DNA of 33,760 bases, from contig JAAURS010000006.1 in NCBI GenBank assembly GCA_012032135.1, positions 1 to 33,760 of the forward strand, read 5' to 3'. Position numbers and translations under genes: made by a program. How positions within the stretch are numbered: position 1 is the stretch's first letter; the number at the start of each line of letters is the position of its first letter. The notes below the pieces were generated by a model that ran no database searches, was not told where the DNA came from, and saw nothing but the letters and a program-made list of their open reading frames with translations. This DNA is from Acaryochloridaceae cyanobacterium RU_4_10. GTDB taxonomy: Bacteria > Cyanobacteriota > Cyanobacteriia > Thermosynechococcales > Thermosynechococcaceae. Shown piece after piece: positions 22,860-31,136 of this stretch.

Positions 22860-24092
22860 ATGAATTGGACTGGATTGGATGGCTTCATAGCCTCGATTGA
22901 ACTGGGTATGTTACTACTCTCTGGATATATCATTGTGCGCTTTCATCAAAGCTTTCAAGCATCCATGACCTCTGCCCCCCGCCTAGAGCCCTTGCAAACG
23001 CTACCCGATCGTCTACCCTCGATCGCCGTCATCATTCCCGCCTACAACGAAGCCATCAACATCCGCGACTGTGTTGAATCCGTATTGCACAGTGACTTAC
23101 CCGACCCACAACAGCTTCAAGTCTGGATTGCCGATGATGAATCCACAGATAGTACGGGTACGATCGCCCAAGAACTCCTCGCCCAAGATTCCCGCATCCA
23201 TCTCCTTTCAGTTCCCCCACGTCCCGCGCAAGAGATATGGATGGGCAAGAATTGGGCCTGTACCCAGGCCGTAGCCCAAGCCCAAGGAGACTATCTACTC
23301 TTTATTGATGCGGATGTCAGACTGGAGCGCGGGGCGATCGCAGCCGCTCTAGTTGAGGCTCAAGCCCAACAGACGGATTTGCTGAGCTGTATGCCACAGG
23401 TAGTTTGTGGATGTTTGGCCGAATGGTTGGCTCAGCCGATTATTTTTAGGATGTTGATTGCAGGATTTAATATGGGTGGCGTCAACGATCCAGATCAGTC
23501 CGATGTTGCTTTTGCGGCTGGACCATTCATGTTATTTCGCAAAACTGCTTACGAAAAAATTGGTGGGCATCAAGCCGTCGCGGATGACTTGGTGGAAGAT
23601 GTTGCACTGGCACGGCAAATCAAGGCAGTAGGGCTGAAAATGCATCTGATTGTGGGATTGGAATTGGTCAAGGTCAGAATGTATCAAAACCTGGCTGGAT
23701 TGTGGGAAGGCTGGACTAAAAATCTTCATATGGGCGCAAAGCGTAGTGTTTCTGGAACATTAACGATCGCACTGATTTCCTTTTTTACATTGACGGTTCC
23801 CTGGATAGGATTAGTAGTCGGTAGTATCGAACGTTTTGCATGGGGCTGGCCTGGAGGTGTGATTTTGGGTGCGTCCGTTGTGCTCTGTATCTTAGAATCA
23901 ATACTTTGGAGACAACAATCTGCTTTGCTCCATCAACCCGTCCGCTACTGGGGGTTGAGTTGGGTGGGTGGACTACTGGTTGCAGCGATCGCCGTAGCCT
24001 CGATTGTAAAAACTGAAACGGGCTGGGGCTGGACCTGGCGCGGACGTTCTTTAGCAATGCCCAATGATGCAAAAACAAATCCGACAGCTTAA
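22860..24092 (+). CDS. Glycosyltransferase family 2, CruG-like
   Basis: A 410-residue membrane-bound GT-A enzyme: an N-terminal helix (8-27), PSIAVIIPAYNEAINIRDCVES (54-75), nucleotide-binding DDESTDST (92-99), DxD in FIDADVR (149-153), an ED acceptor-site motif in DLVEDVALARQIK (243-255), and several C-terminal membrane segments. MGKNWACTQAV and the ending TGWGWTWRGRSL resemble hopanoid-associated and CruG-type (carotenoid 2'-O-glycosyl) transferases; CruG is a possibility, not proven. ATG 22860 has GAGAGG just upstream; an open frame to 22764 looks non-coding. It overlaps the hydrolase gene by 29 nt. Confidence 0.85.
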   Translation: MNWTGLDGFIASIELGMLLLSGYIIVRFHQSFQASMTSAPRLEPLQTLPDRLPSIAVIIPAYNEAINIRDCVESVLHSDLPDPQQLQVWIADDESTDSTGTIAQELLAQDSRIHLLSVPPRPAQEIWMGKNWACTQAVAQAQGDYLLFIDADVRLERGAIAAALVEAQAQQTDLLSCMPQVVCGCLAEWLAQPIIFRMLIAGFNMGGVNDPDQSDVAFAAGPFMLFRKTAYEKIGGHQAVADDLVEDVALARQIKAVGLKMHLIVGLELVKVRMYQNLAGLWEGWTKNLHMGAKRSVSGTLTIALISFFTLTVPWIGLVVGSIERFAWGWPGGVILGASVVLCILESILWRQQSALLHQPVRYWGLSWVGGLLVAAIAVASIVKTETGWGWTWRGRSLAMPNDAKTNPTA

Positions 24093-24997
24093 TCCTTACC
24101 ATGCCGCTTATATAGAACAGGGAACGGGTTTTCCTGTCATCTTTCTGCATGGTTTTTTAGGAGAAGGAAGTTGCTGGCTGTCCGTCATGTCGCACTTGCC
24201 GGAGCATCGCTGCATTGCGTTAGATCTCCTTGGGTTTGGCGAATCATCCAAACCCGAATTGCGCTACAACATCTGGCACCAAGTTGAATTCTTACAACAG
24301 TTCCTACAGGCTTTAGAACTGGAACGCTTTTGGCTCGTCGGTCATTCCTATGGTGGGTGGACGGCAGCAGCCTATGCGATCGCCTGTACCACGGGCTATA
24401 CCGGACTCCCCCACCAACAAAAGGTGCTGCCATCTCCCCAGAATGCCCTAAACGGACTGGTGCTCATTGCTCCCGCAGGCATCCGTGACGATAAGTTTGT
24501 GGGACGATATGCCCACCTCAGACCTTTACTTTGGGAAACACCCTGGATCGATTGGGGATTAAAGGCGATCGCACCCATCAGCCGATTAATCGGCCAACAA
24601 GATGCGTTTGCGGAGATCGCGAACGTCCGCGAAGCACTCCTCGCGCAACCCGTCGCCAAATCTTTTCTGCGCGATCGCTTGCGACCAGAAGATGCGATCG
24701 ATACGGTTGAGCAGGACTTACATCAGATTCAAGTACCAACCCTTGTCATAGCTGCCCAGCAGGATGAAACGATTCCACTCTGGCATACACAAGCTTATGC
24801 AGAAGGCATTGCAGGATGCGCAAAGGATTGTGTTAGAAGATGCAGAGCATGGACTGCTTCAAACTCACCACATCTTTATCGCTCAAACAGATTGCTCAGT
24901 TGAGCTATTTGGGAAATGGATAGAAAAAAAAATTAGTAGTTTGGCAATACAGAATTATGAATCTTTTGCATCTTCTTCTCAGTACTTCGTGGCTTAG
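24064..24997 (+). pseudogene. Alpha/beta hydrolase, frameshifted near the 3' end
   Basis: The first frame starts MMQKQIRQLNPYHAAYIEQG and carries the alpha/beta hydrolase marks HGFLGEGSCW (oxyanion region), the nucleophile elbow VGHSYGGWTAA, and VLIAPAGIRD. It loses family character after AYAEGIAG at about 24816. The +1 frame then resumes as AQRIVLEDAEHGLLQTHH, which holds the catalytic His (EHG). Removing one base near 24805-24820 gives a full enzyme of about 280-310 residues. The +1 frame runs to 24997 and overlaps the transporter start (24957) by 41 nt, so the true end is uncertain. It overlaps the glycosyltransferase gene at its start. Substrate unknown. Confidence 0.82.
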
Positions 24998-26591
24998 CGT
25001 TGCTTTTGCTGTAGTAGCGGGGCTTCTTGGTGGAATTTGTAGTGCGGGTTTGATTGCTTTGATTAACTTTGCGATCGCGAATCCTCAGTCATCTAATTGG
25101 ATGCTGCTAATGGGGTTCATCGGACTTTGCCTCCTGTTACTCGGAACCATGACGTATTCTCTACTGATTTTGGGACGACTGGTTCATGGTGTAACTTTCC
25201 GTTTGAGAATTCAATTAATTCAACGTATATTAGCTTGTCCCTTGCGACACCTTGAAGAACTGGGCGCACCCAAACTCCTTGCCGCACTCACAGATGATGT
25301 TGAAGCCATCTCTATGGCCTCATTCCTGATTGCTAACTTATGCGTGGCGATCGCAATGCTTATGGCTTGTTTGCTTTACTTGAGTTGGCTTTCTTGGGAG
25401 TTGAGTGGCATTATTCTGATCTACATGTCCATAGCAGTCTGGGGCTATAATACTCTCCTCAAACGGGGTAGATACTTCTTCAGGAAAGCACGAAATGCAC
25501 AGGACCAATTATTTGGACACTTTCGCACGGTGATTGAGGGGACCAAAGAACTCAAATTACACGCGAATCGACGGGTGGATTTTCTCAGCCAAGATCTAGA
25601 AATTACTGCGGATTCCGTTCAGAAATATAACGTAACTGCAACCGATATTTTTGCTTTTACAGGTAGTCTCGGGTTAGTGTTAATGTTCTTACCCATTGGT
25701 ATTGCCGTAATTGTCGCGCCATTATGGGGGAACCTACCAACATCCGTTTTGTCTGGTGCGGCCCTTACCCTGATTTTTTCACTAACCCCATTACGCATTA
25801 TTTTGAATTCTATGCCAGAACTGATCAAGGCGAGTGTGGCACTTGAAAAGATTGACTCGTTGGGGTTATCTCTATCTGCTCAAGTTGCTGATGCTAGGAC
25901 TACTTCAACACTATCGTCACCAAAATCGGAAGGCGTCTCTTTTGAATTGATTAATGTTACCCATACCTACAAGCACGAGCGAGATAGTAGTTTTTTTACC
26001 CTTGGCCCTATCGATCTTTCGTTTAGTCCTGGCGAACTGGTTTTTATTGTTGGCGGAAACGGAAGTGGAAAATCAACACTTGTGAAGCTCATCACGGGGC
26101 TGTACGCGCCTGAAAATGGTGCGATTCGGATAAATAGTTCAACCATTACGAATGAAAATCGCGAAAGGTATCGCCAGAACTTTTCAGTCGTCTTTTCCGA
26201 CTTTTATTTATTCGATCGCCTTTTAGGGTTAGATCGATCTGATTTAGATCCGCAGACCCAAGACTATTTGATTCGATTGCAACTCGATCGTAAGGTTCAG
26301 GTAAAGGACGGAGTGCTTTCGACTACTGCACTTTCTCAAGGACAACGCAAACGGCTAGCTTTATTAACTGCTTATCTGGAAGATCGGCCCATCTACGTTT
26401 TTGATGAATGGGCGTCCGATCAAGATCCGGTTTTTAAAGAGATTTTCTACTCTCAACTCCTACCCGAACTCACGAATCGAGGGAAAACGGTCCTTGTAGT
26501 GAGTCACGACGATCGCTATTTTGACTGTGCGGATCGGATTGTAAAGCTAGATTATGGGAAGATTGAATACGTCAAGCAGTTGAAAGTCTAA
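24957..26591 (+). CDS. Cyclic-peptide-export type ABC transporter
   Basis: A 544-residue half-transporter: six membrane helices over about residues 1-290, then an ATPase with Walker A FIVGGNGSGKSTL, signature LSQGQRKRLALL, Walker B PIYVFDEWASDQDP and switch His VVSHDD. Short length, the WASDQDP wording and no peptidase domain match SyrD/PvdE/YojI-type exporters of cyclic peptides or siderophores. No peptide synthetase or precursor gene is in the window, so the cargo is unknown. It is the third gene of a tight cluster after the glycosyltransferase and hydrolase, and the cargo may relate to their product. No clear Shine-Dalgarno precedes the ATG. Confidence 0.88.
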   Translation: MNLLHLLLSTSWLSVAFAVVAGLLGGICSAGLIALINFAIANPQSSNWMLLMGFIGLCLLLLGTMTYSLLILGRLVHGVTFRLRIQLIQRILACPLRHLEELGAPKLLAALTDDVEAISMASFLIANLCVAIAMLMACLLYLSWLSWELSGIILIYMSIAVWGYNTLLKRGRYFFRKARNAQDQLFGHFRTVIEGTKELKLHANRRVDFLSQDLEITADSVQKYNVTATDIFAFTGSLGLVLMFLPIGIAVIVAPLWGNLPTSVLSGAALTLIFSLTPLRIILNSMPELIKASVALEKIDSLGLSLSAQVADARTTSTLSSPKSEGVSFELINVTHTYKHERDSSFFTLGPIDLSFSPGELVFIVGGNGSGKSTLVKLITGLYAPENGAIRINSSTITNENRERYRQNFSVVFSDFYLFDRLLGLDRSDLDPQTQDYLIRLQLDRKVQVKDGVLSTTALSQGQRKRLALLTAYLEDRPIYVFDEWASDQDPVFKEIFYSQLLPELTNRGKTVLVVSHDDRYFDCADRIVKLDYGKIEYVKQLKV

Positions 26592-26598
26592 TCGGCAC

Positions 26599-27027
26599 TC
26601 AAGCTACATTCGCTCGTATAATCTGATGACGCGAACTCATGATTGAATGAATGAGTTGGAACAATGCGATCGCTTGACTTTTGAGGACGACATAAACGCC
26701 TCTGCCAAGCAGTTTCAAAATCACCGCGCCCATCATCTCGACCGTTGGTGACTTAACATCCACGATCCGGTTGGGCAGTTTTGAGAAGACCGACAAAATG
26801 AGAGTATTGAGAATTAGGGCACCGATGAGGAAATATGTAGCGGCAACTGGCCCCAAAGCCCCTTTCTGTACCAAGGGGAGAAACATCGTCAATCCCGAGA
26901 TAATCCAACCCAGACTGAAAGGTGCCAACCACTTATTGAGGCTCAATTCGCGACTGGAGCACTTTAAGAGGTTGACGCTCGTGACGATGAAGACTGCAAT
27001 GAAGGTGTACAGATCGAAATCGAACAT
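26599..27027 (-). CDS. Small membrane protein, unknown
   Basis: A 142-residue protein with hydrophobic segments at about 5-20, 33-50, 60-80 and 105-125 (LYTFIAVFIVTSVNLL, LGWIISGLTMFLPLV, ATYFLIGALILNTLILSVF). I do not recognise a family. AAGGGG lies just upstream of the ATG, and a near-consensus sigma70-type promoter is seen at 27058-27085. It converges on the ABC exporter gene with 7 nt between stops. Confidence 0.7.
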   Translation of the reverse strand: MFDFDLYTFIAVFIVTSVNLLKCSSRELSLNKWLAPFSLGWIISGLTMFLPLVQKGALGPVAATYFLIGALILNTLILSVFSKLPNRIVDVKSPTVEMMGAVILKLLGRGVYVVLKSQAIALFQLIHSIMSSRHQIIRANVA

Positions 27028-27057
27028 AACTACCCCTTGCCCTTTATGCTTGCAGTC

Positions 27058-27085
27058 ATATTAACTGTATTGATAAATTTGTCAA
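27058..27085 (-). promoter_or_regulatory. Near-consensus sigma70-type promoter
   Basis: On the minus strand TTGACA (27085-27080) is followed after 16 bases by TAATAT (27063-27058). This would start transcription at about 27050, giving a leader of some 23 nt with AAGGGG before the ATG at 27027. It is the best -35/-10 pair I saw in the window. Confidence 0.6.
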
Positions 27086-27295
27086 CCCTTGAACCGAAAA
27101 ATCGATATTTCTCATCTTCATAGCACTAATATCAATCCGCTTCTATGTCTTTGCGAACAATGAGTAGCACCAATGCGATCGGTTCTGGAATAAGCACGGC
27201 CATCGCAGTGAGTTTGAGCAACCAAGTTTTTGTCTGCATTAAACAACCCCGCAGCACTAATCCTAATCATCATTACCCATCCGTTTCGCGCAGAG

Positions 27296-27517
27296 TTATT
27301 GAGTCTTTGAGGACGAAGGTTGAGTCTGAATGGAATGCATTATCGTTTGGATGGCCTGAATCGCAAAGGGCAAGCCAAACATTAAAGCCAACGCTAGGGC
27401 AACCCATTTATACCAGTCCTTCTTACCACGCCCCTTAATGGGAAACTCGCAGCTCAGGCAAATCTCCGCATCTTCACTATTTAACGTTCCACAGACTTTG
27501 CAAGGGACTAAGCTCAT
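27296..27517 (-). CDS. Small zinc-ribbon membrane protein
   Basis: A 73-residue protein: an N-terminal zinc ribbon with two cysteine pairs (CKVCGTLN and ICLSCEF), a basic turn KGRGKKDWYKW, then a single membrane segment WVALALALMFGLPFAIQAI and a short polar tail. ATG 27517 starts MSLVPCKVCG; an in-frame ATG at 27526 is an alternative. Function unknown; such proteins may sense or scaffold at the membrane. The gap to 27027 on the left shows nothing beyond the promoter already listed. Confidence 0.75.
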   Translation of the reverse strand: MSLVPCKVCGTLNSEDAEICLSCEFPIKGRGKKDWYKWVALALALMFGLPFAIQAIQTIMHSIQTQPSSSKTQ

Positions 27518-27685
27518 CACAATCACCAGACGGGGTGGGCGATACCATCAAAATTATATTCTGCTTCAAGGGCTTAGGTTGTGTTTTCACAACGGATCGC
27601 CATGCAGAATGGGGCCATATAAGACTAATGTGGACGTAAGAACCGATTAACCTGCATCGCAGAGCCCCCTCAGCATTTTTGCTCT

Positions 27686-29917
27686 ATGTCTTATCCCCTA
27701 CACGTCGCCTTCATCTGGCACCAACACCAACCCCTCTACAAAAGCTGCCTCACCGGAGAGTATCGTTTGCCTTGGGTCCGGCTGCATGGCGTCAAAGACT
27801 ATTTGGATCTCGTGTTGCTGTTAGAAAAATACCCTAAGCTGCACCAGACCGTTAACTTAGTGCCGTCGCTGATCCTGCAAATTGAGGATTATGTGGCAGG
27901 GAAAGCCATCGATCCGTACTTGGCGGCTACGCTTACTCCAACCGAGCAGTTGACCCGAGAACAAAAAGAATTCGCCATTCAACACTTTTTTGATGCCCAA
28001 CACCACACCCTCATCGATCCCCATCCCCGCTACAGCGAACTCTATGCCCAACGCCTCGACAAAGGCGAAGCTTGGTGCCTGGAAAACTGGGACCAAAACG
28101 ATTACGGCGATCTCCTGGCTTGGCATAACGTAGCCTGGATCGACCCGCTGTTTTGGGACGACCCCGACATTGCACGATGGCTCACCCAAGACCGCAACTT
28201 TACCCTGAGCGATCGCCAAGGCATCATTGAAAAACACCGCCAAATTCTCAGCCGCATCTTGCCCCAACATCGCAAAATGCAGGAGAACGGCCAACTAGAG
28301 GTAACCACCACCCCCTATACCCATCCCATCCTGCCCTTGTTGGCGGATACTCAAGCGGGACGGGTGGCAGTCCCCCTCATGCAATTGCCCAAAAAACGCT
28401 TTCAGTGGGCTGAAGATATTCCGCGCCATCTCGACAAAGCCTGGGATATGTACAAAGATCGCTTCGGTTGCGAACCGCGCGGGTTGTGGCCTTCAGAGCA
28501 ATCCGTAAGTCCTGCTATTTTGCCCTACGTAGCCGATCGAGGGTTTCAATGGCTGTGTTCTGACGAAGCAACCTTAGGCTGGACCCTCAAACACTTTTTC
28601 CATCGCAACGAGTACGGCACCGTCTGCGAACCAGAGCTGATGTATCAGCCCTATCGCCTGGAAACACCTCAAGGTGACTTGGCGATCGTGTTCCGAGATC
28701 ACCGTTTGTCAGACCTCGTGGGCTTTACCTACAGCGCCATGGAACCCAAAGCCGCCGCAACGGACTTAATCGGACATTTGGATGCGATCTCCCAGTCCTT
28801 AATCGATCGTCAAGAGGGTGAATCGACGGGACTCGAAAAACCTTGGCTGGTTACCATTGCTCTAGATGGTGAAAACTGCTGGGAGTTTTATCAAAAAGAT
28901 GGCATTCCCTTCTTGGAAAGTTTGTATGGGCAACTGAGCGATCGCGATGACATCCGCTTAGTGACGGTTTCTGAATACATCGATGAGTATCCCGTAAGGG
29001 AAAGCTTACCCGCAGAGAAATTGCATAGCGGCTCTTGGGTGGATGGTAGCTTCACGACCTGGATTGGCGATCCAGTCAAAAATCGAGCGTGGGACTTGCT
29101 GACGGATGCCAGACAAACCTTGGCCCATCATCCCGAAGCCACGGAGACTGCCAATCCCACCGCTTGGGAAGCACTCTATGCTGCCGAAGGATCTGACTGG
29201 TTCTGGTGGTTTGGGGAAGGACATTCCTCCAACCAAGATGCCATGTTCGATGAATTATTCCGCGAACATTTATTTGCCCTTTACAAATCCCTCAACGAAA
29301 CCGTTCCCGAAGCGCTACTTCATCCTTTAGAACGCCATGAAAACAAACACGATGGTCGTCCCCGTAACTTCATTCACCCTGTCATCAATGGGTTAGGTGA
29401 CGAACAAGATTGGGATCAAGCAGGGCGGGTGACAGTAGCAGGCGCGCGAGGCACTATGCATCGCAGCAGTCCCATCCAACGGCTCTGGTATGGCTTAGAC
29501 CACCTCAACTTTTACTTCCGCTTTGATTTTCAAGGGGGCAAACAACCCGGCGTGGATTTCCCGCCCGAACTTCATTTGTTTTGGTACTACCCCGGCCAAA
29601 CTATGCACAATAGCCCCCTTCCTTTGGCCGATGTACCCAATGTCGCCCCAGCAAATTACTACTTCCACCATCACCTTGGGATTCATTTAACCAATGGAGC
29701 CACTTGGTTGGAAGAAGCCGCCGATTCTCATCAATGGCACGGGCGATCGCATCAAGTTCAGATGGGGCTGCAACAATGTCTGGAAGTTGCAGTGCCTTGG
29801 TCTAACTTGCACGTTCAACCCGACTGGCCGCTCGAAGTGTTGGCCGTACTGGCAACCGATGGTCATTTCGTTGAATACCTACCAGAAGATACCTTGATCC
29901 CGCTACGGGTGCCATAA
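27686..29917 (+). CDS. Glycoside hydrolase family 57 protein
   Basis: A 743-residue GH57 enzyme acting on alpha-glucans (amylase, amylopullulanase or 4-alpha-glucanotransferase type). GH57 motif 1 is HQHQP (residues 12-16); the nucleophile Glu is E271 in GLWPSEQSVSP; the acid/base Asp is D394 in IALDGENCWE. The C-terminal third (from about residue 540: HENKHDGRPRNFIHPVING and VTVAGARGTMHRSS) is the extra domain found in large cyanobacterial members. It has no signal peptide, so it is likely cytoplasmic, in glycogen turnover. The gene is complete. The protease gene follows 29 nt downstream, possibly co-transcribed. Confidence 0.93.
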   Translation: MSYPLHVAFIWHQHQPLYKSCLTGEYRLPWVRLHGVKDYLDLVLLLEKYPKLHQTVNLVPSLILQIEDYVAGKAIDPYLAATLTPTEQLTREQKEFAIQHFFDAQHHTLIDPHPRYSELYAQRLDKGEAWCLENWDQNDYGDLLAWHNVAWIDPLFWDDPDIARWLTQDRNFTLSDRQGIIEKHRQILSRILPQHRKMQENGQLEVTTTPYTHPILPLLADTQAGRVAVPLMQLPKKRFQWAEDIPRHLDKAWDMYKDRFGCEPRGLWPSEQSVSPAILPYVADRGFQWLCSDEATLGWTLKHFFHRNEYGTVCEPELMYQPYRLETPQGDLAIVFRDHRLSDLVGFTYSAMEPKAAATDLIGHLDAISQSLIDRQEGESTGLEKPWLVTIALDGENCWEFYQKDGIPFLESLYGQLSDRDDIRLVTVSEYIDEYPVRESLPAEKLHSGSWVDGSFTTWIGDPVKNRAWDLLTDARQTLAHHPEATETANPTAWEALYAAEGSDWFWWFGEGHSSNQDAMFDELFREHLFALYKSLNETVPEALLHPLERHENKHDGRPRNFIHPVINGLGDEQDWDQAGRVTVAGARGTMHRSSPIQRLWYGLDHLNFYFRFDFQGGKQPGVDFPPELHLFWYYPGQTMHNSPLPLADVPNVAPANYYFHHHLGIHLTNGATWLEEAADSHQWHGRSHQVQMGLQQCLEVAVPWSNLHVQPDWPLEVLAVLATDGHFVEYLPEDTLIPLRVP

Positions 29918-29946
29918 TTGTGGGAGTTTAGGTACCTTTTATCACT

Positions 29947-31071
29947 ATGAATCGTTGGTCTATTCCAGCCGTTGTGCTGGGTGTCTCTGCTGTGTTGGTG
30001 GTTGTTCGGCCTCACATTGCTGTCGCGTTGAGCAGTTCGGAGGTCAATGGAATTGCCAGACGGGTGACGGTTCGCATCATTTCTCTAAGTGGGTCGGGAT
30101 CTGGAGTACTGATTCGTAAAGACGGTAAGACTTACACCATTTTGACCTCAGCCCACGTTCTCTTAAACAAGGGCACTTACGAGGTGCTGACCCCCGATGG
30201 ACAACGCTACAGCTTGGACCCTAACTCCATCAAAAAGCACAACCAAGTGGATCTGGCGATCGCACAATTTTCCAGCCCTAAATCCTATCCCATCGTCGAG
30301 ATTGGCGATTCGAGCGCGGTGGCTGAAGGTTCGCCCAGCTACGTTGCTGGATTCCCGGCTCGCACAGAAGCGATCACGGAATCAATTTACAATTTTTCAA
30401 AGGGCGAAGTAACAGGCGTTTCTTCCAAACCGTTCAAGGATGGCTATAGCCTGATTTACACCAATACCACGTTGCCAGGGATGAGTGGCGGCCCAGTGTT
30501 GGATGCCAACGGTCGTTTGATTGGAATTCACGGGCGATCGGATGCGAAGACAGAGTTTCAAGACCAGCAACTCAATCCCAAGATTTTCGTGAAGTCGGGG
30601 GTGAATTTGGGGATTCCGATTAATGCATTGTTTAGCGTGATTCCCAAAAATCAATTAACCATCGCCACCTCTTCTAGTATCCGTTCTAACGCAGACCAAT
30701 CTCTCATTAACGATTTGTTGGCACAATCCAATTTTAGGCGTCGTCAAAATGATGTGCCAGGGGCGATCGCGGCTCTGGACCAAGTGATCCGCCTAGATCC
30801 CAATAATCTAAATGCATTCAACGAACGCGGGTCGCTCTATTTGCAGCAGCAGGATTTTCTTGCGGCTGTGGTGGATTTCAGACAAACCGTACAAATCGAT
30901 CCCAACTTTGCTGAAGGATATTACAACCAAGGATGGGCTCAGTTGCGCAGCGGCGATCCTAAAGCAGCAGCAGCAAACTTTAGAAAGGCAGCAGCAATGT
31001 TTAAAGCTCAGGGTAAAACTGAGAAATATAAAGCAACCAAAGAAAGGCTTAAAGGGATGCCGACTGAGTAA
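29947..31071 (+). CDS. Secreted trypsin-like serine protease with TPR repeats
   Basis: A 374-residue protein: a signal-like N-terminus (IPAVVLGVSAVLVVVRPHIAVA), a trypsin-like domain with H70 (LTSAHVLL), D102 (QVDLAIAQF) and S180 (LPGMSGGPV), and about three TPRs from residue 254 (AIAALDQVIRLDPNNLNAFN, then DFRQTVQIDPNFAEGYYNQG). It probably acts outside the cytoplasmic membrane. It is the full-length paralogue of the truncated gene at 7055; the two share AGFP and LPGMSGGPVL wording. TPRs may bind substrate or partners. The gene is complete. Confidence 0.88.
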   Translation: MNRWSIPAVVLGVSAVLVVVRPHIAVALSSSEVNGIARRVTVRIISLSGSGSGVLIRKDGKTYTILTSAHVLLNKGTYEVLTPDGQRYSLDPNSIKKHNQVDLAIAQFSSPKSYPIVEIGDSSAVAEGSPSYVAGFPARTEAITESIYNFSKGEVTGVSSKPFKDGYSLIYTNTTLPGMSGGPVLDANGRLIGIHGRSDAKTEFQDQQLNPKIFVKSGVNLGIPINALFSVIPKNQLTIATSSSIRSNADQSLINDLLAQSNFRRRQNDVPGAIAALDQVIRLDPNNLNAFNERGSLYLQQQDFLAAVVDFRQTVQIDPNFAEGYYNQGWAQLRSGDPKAAAANFRKAAAMFKAQGKTEKYKATKERLKGMPTE

Positions 31072-31136
31072 AGTCTGGGTAGGTGAGAGTGGCGATCGCT
31101 GGTTCGGGGAATCTTATCGATAGGAAATGAAACGCT

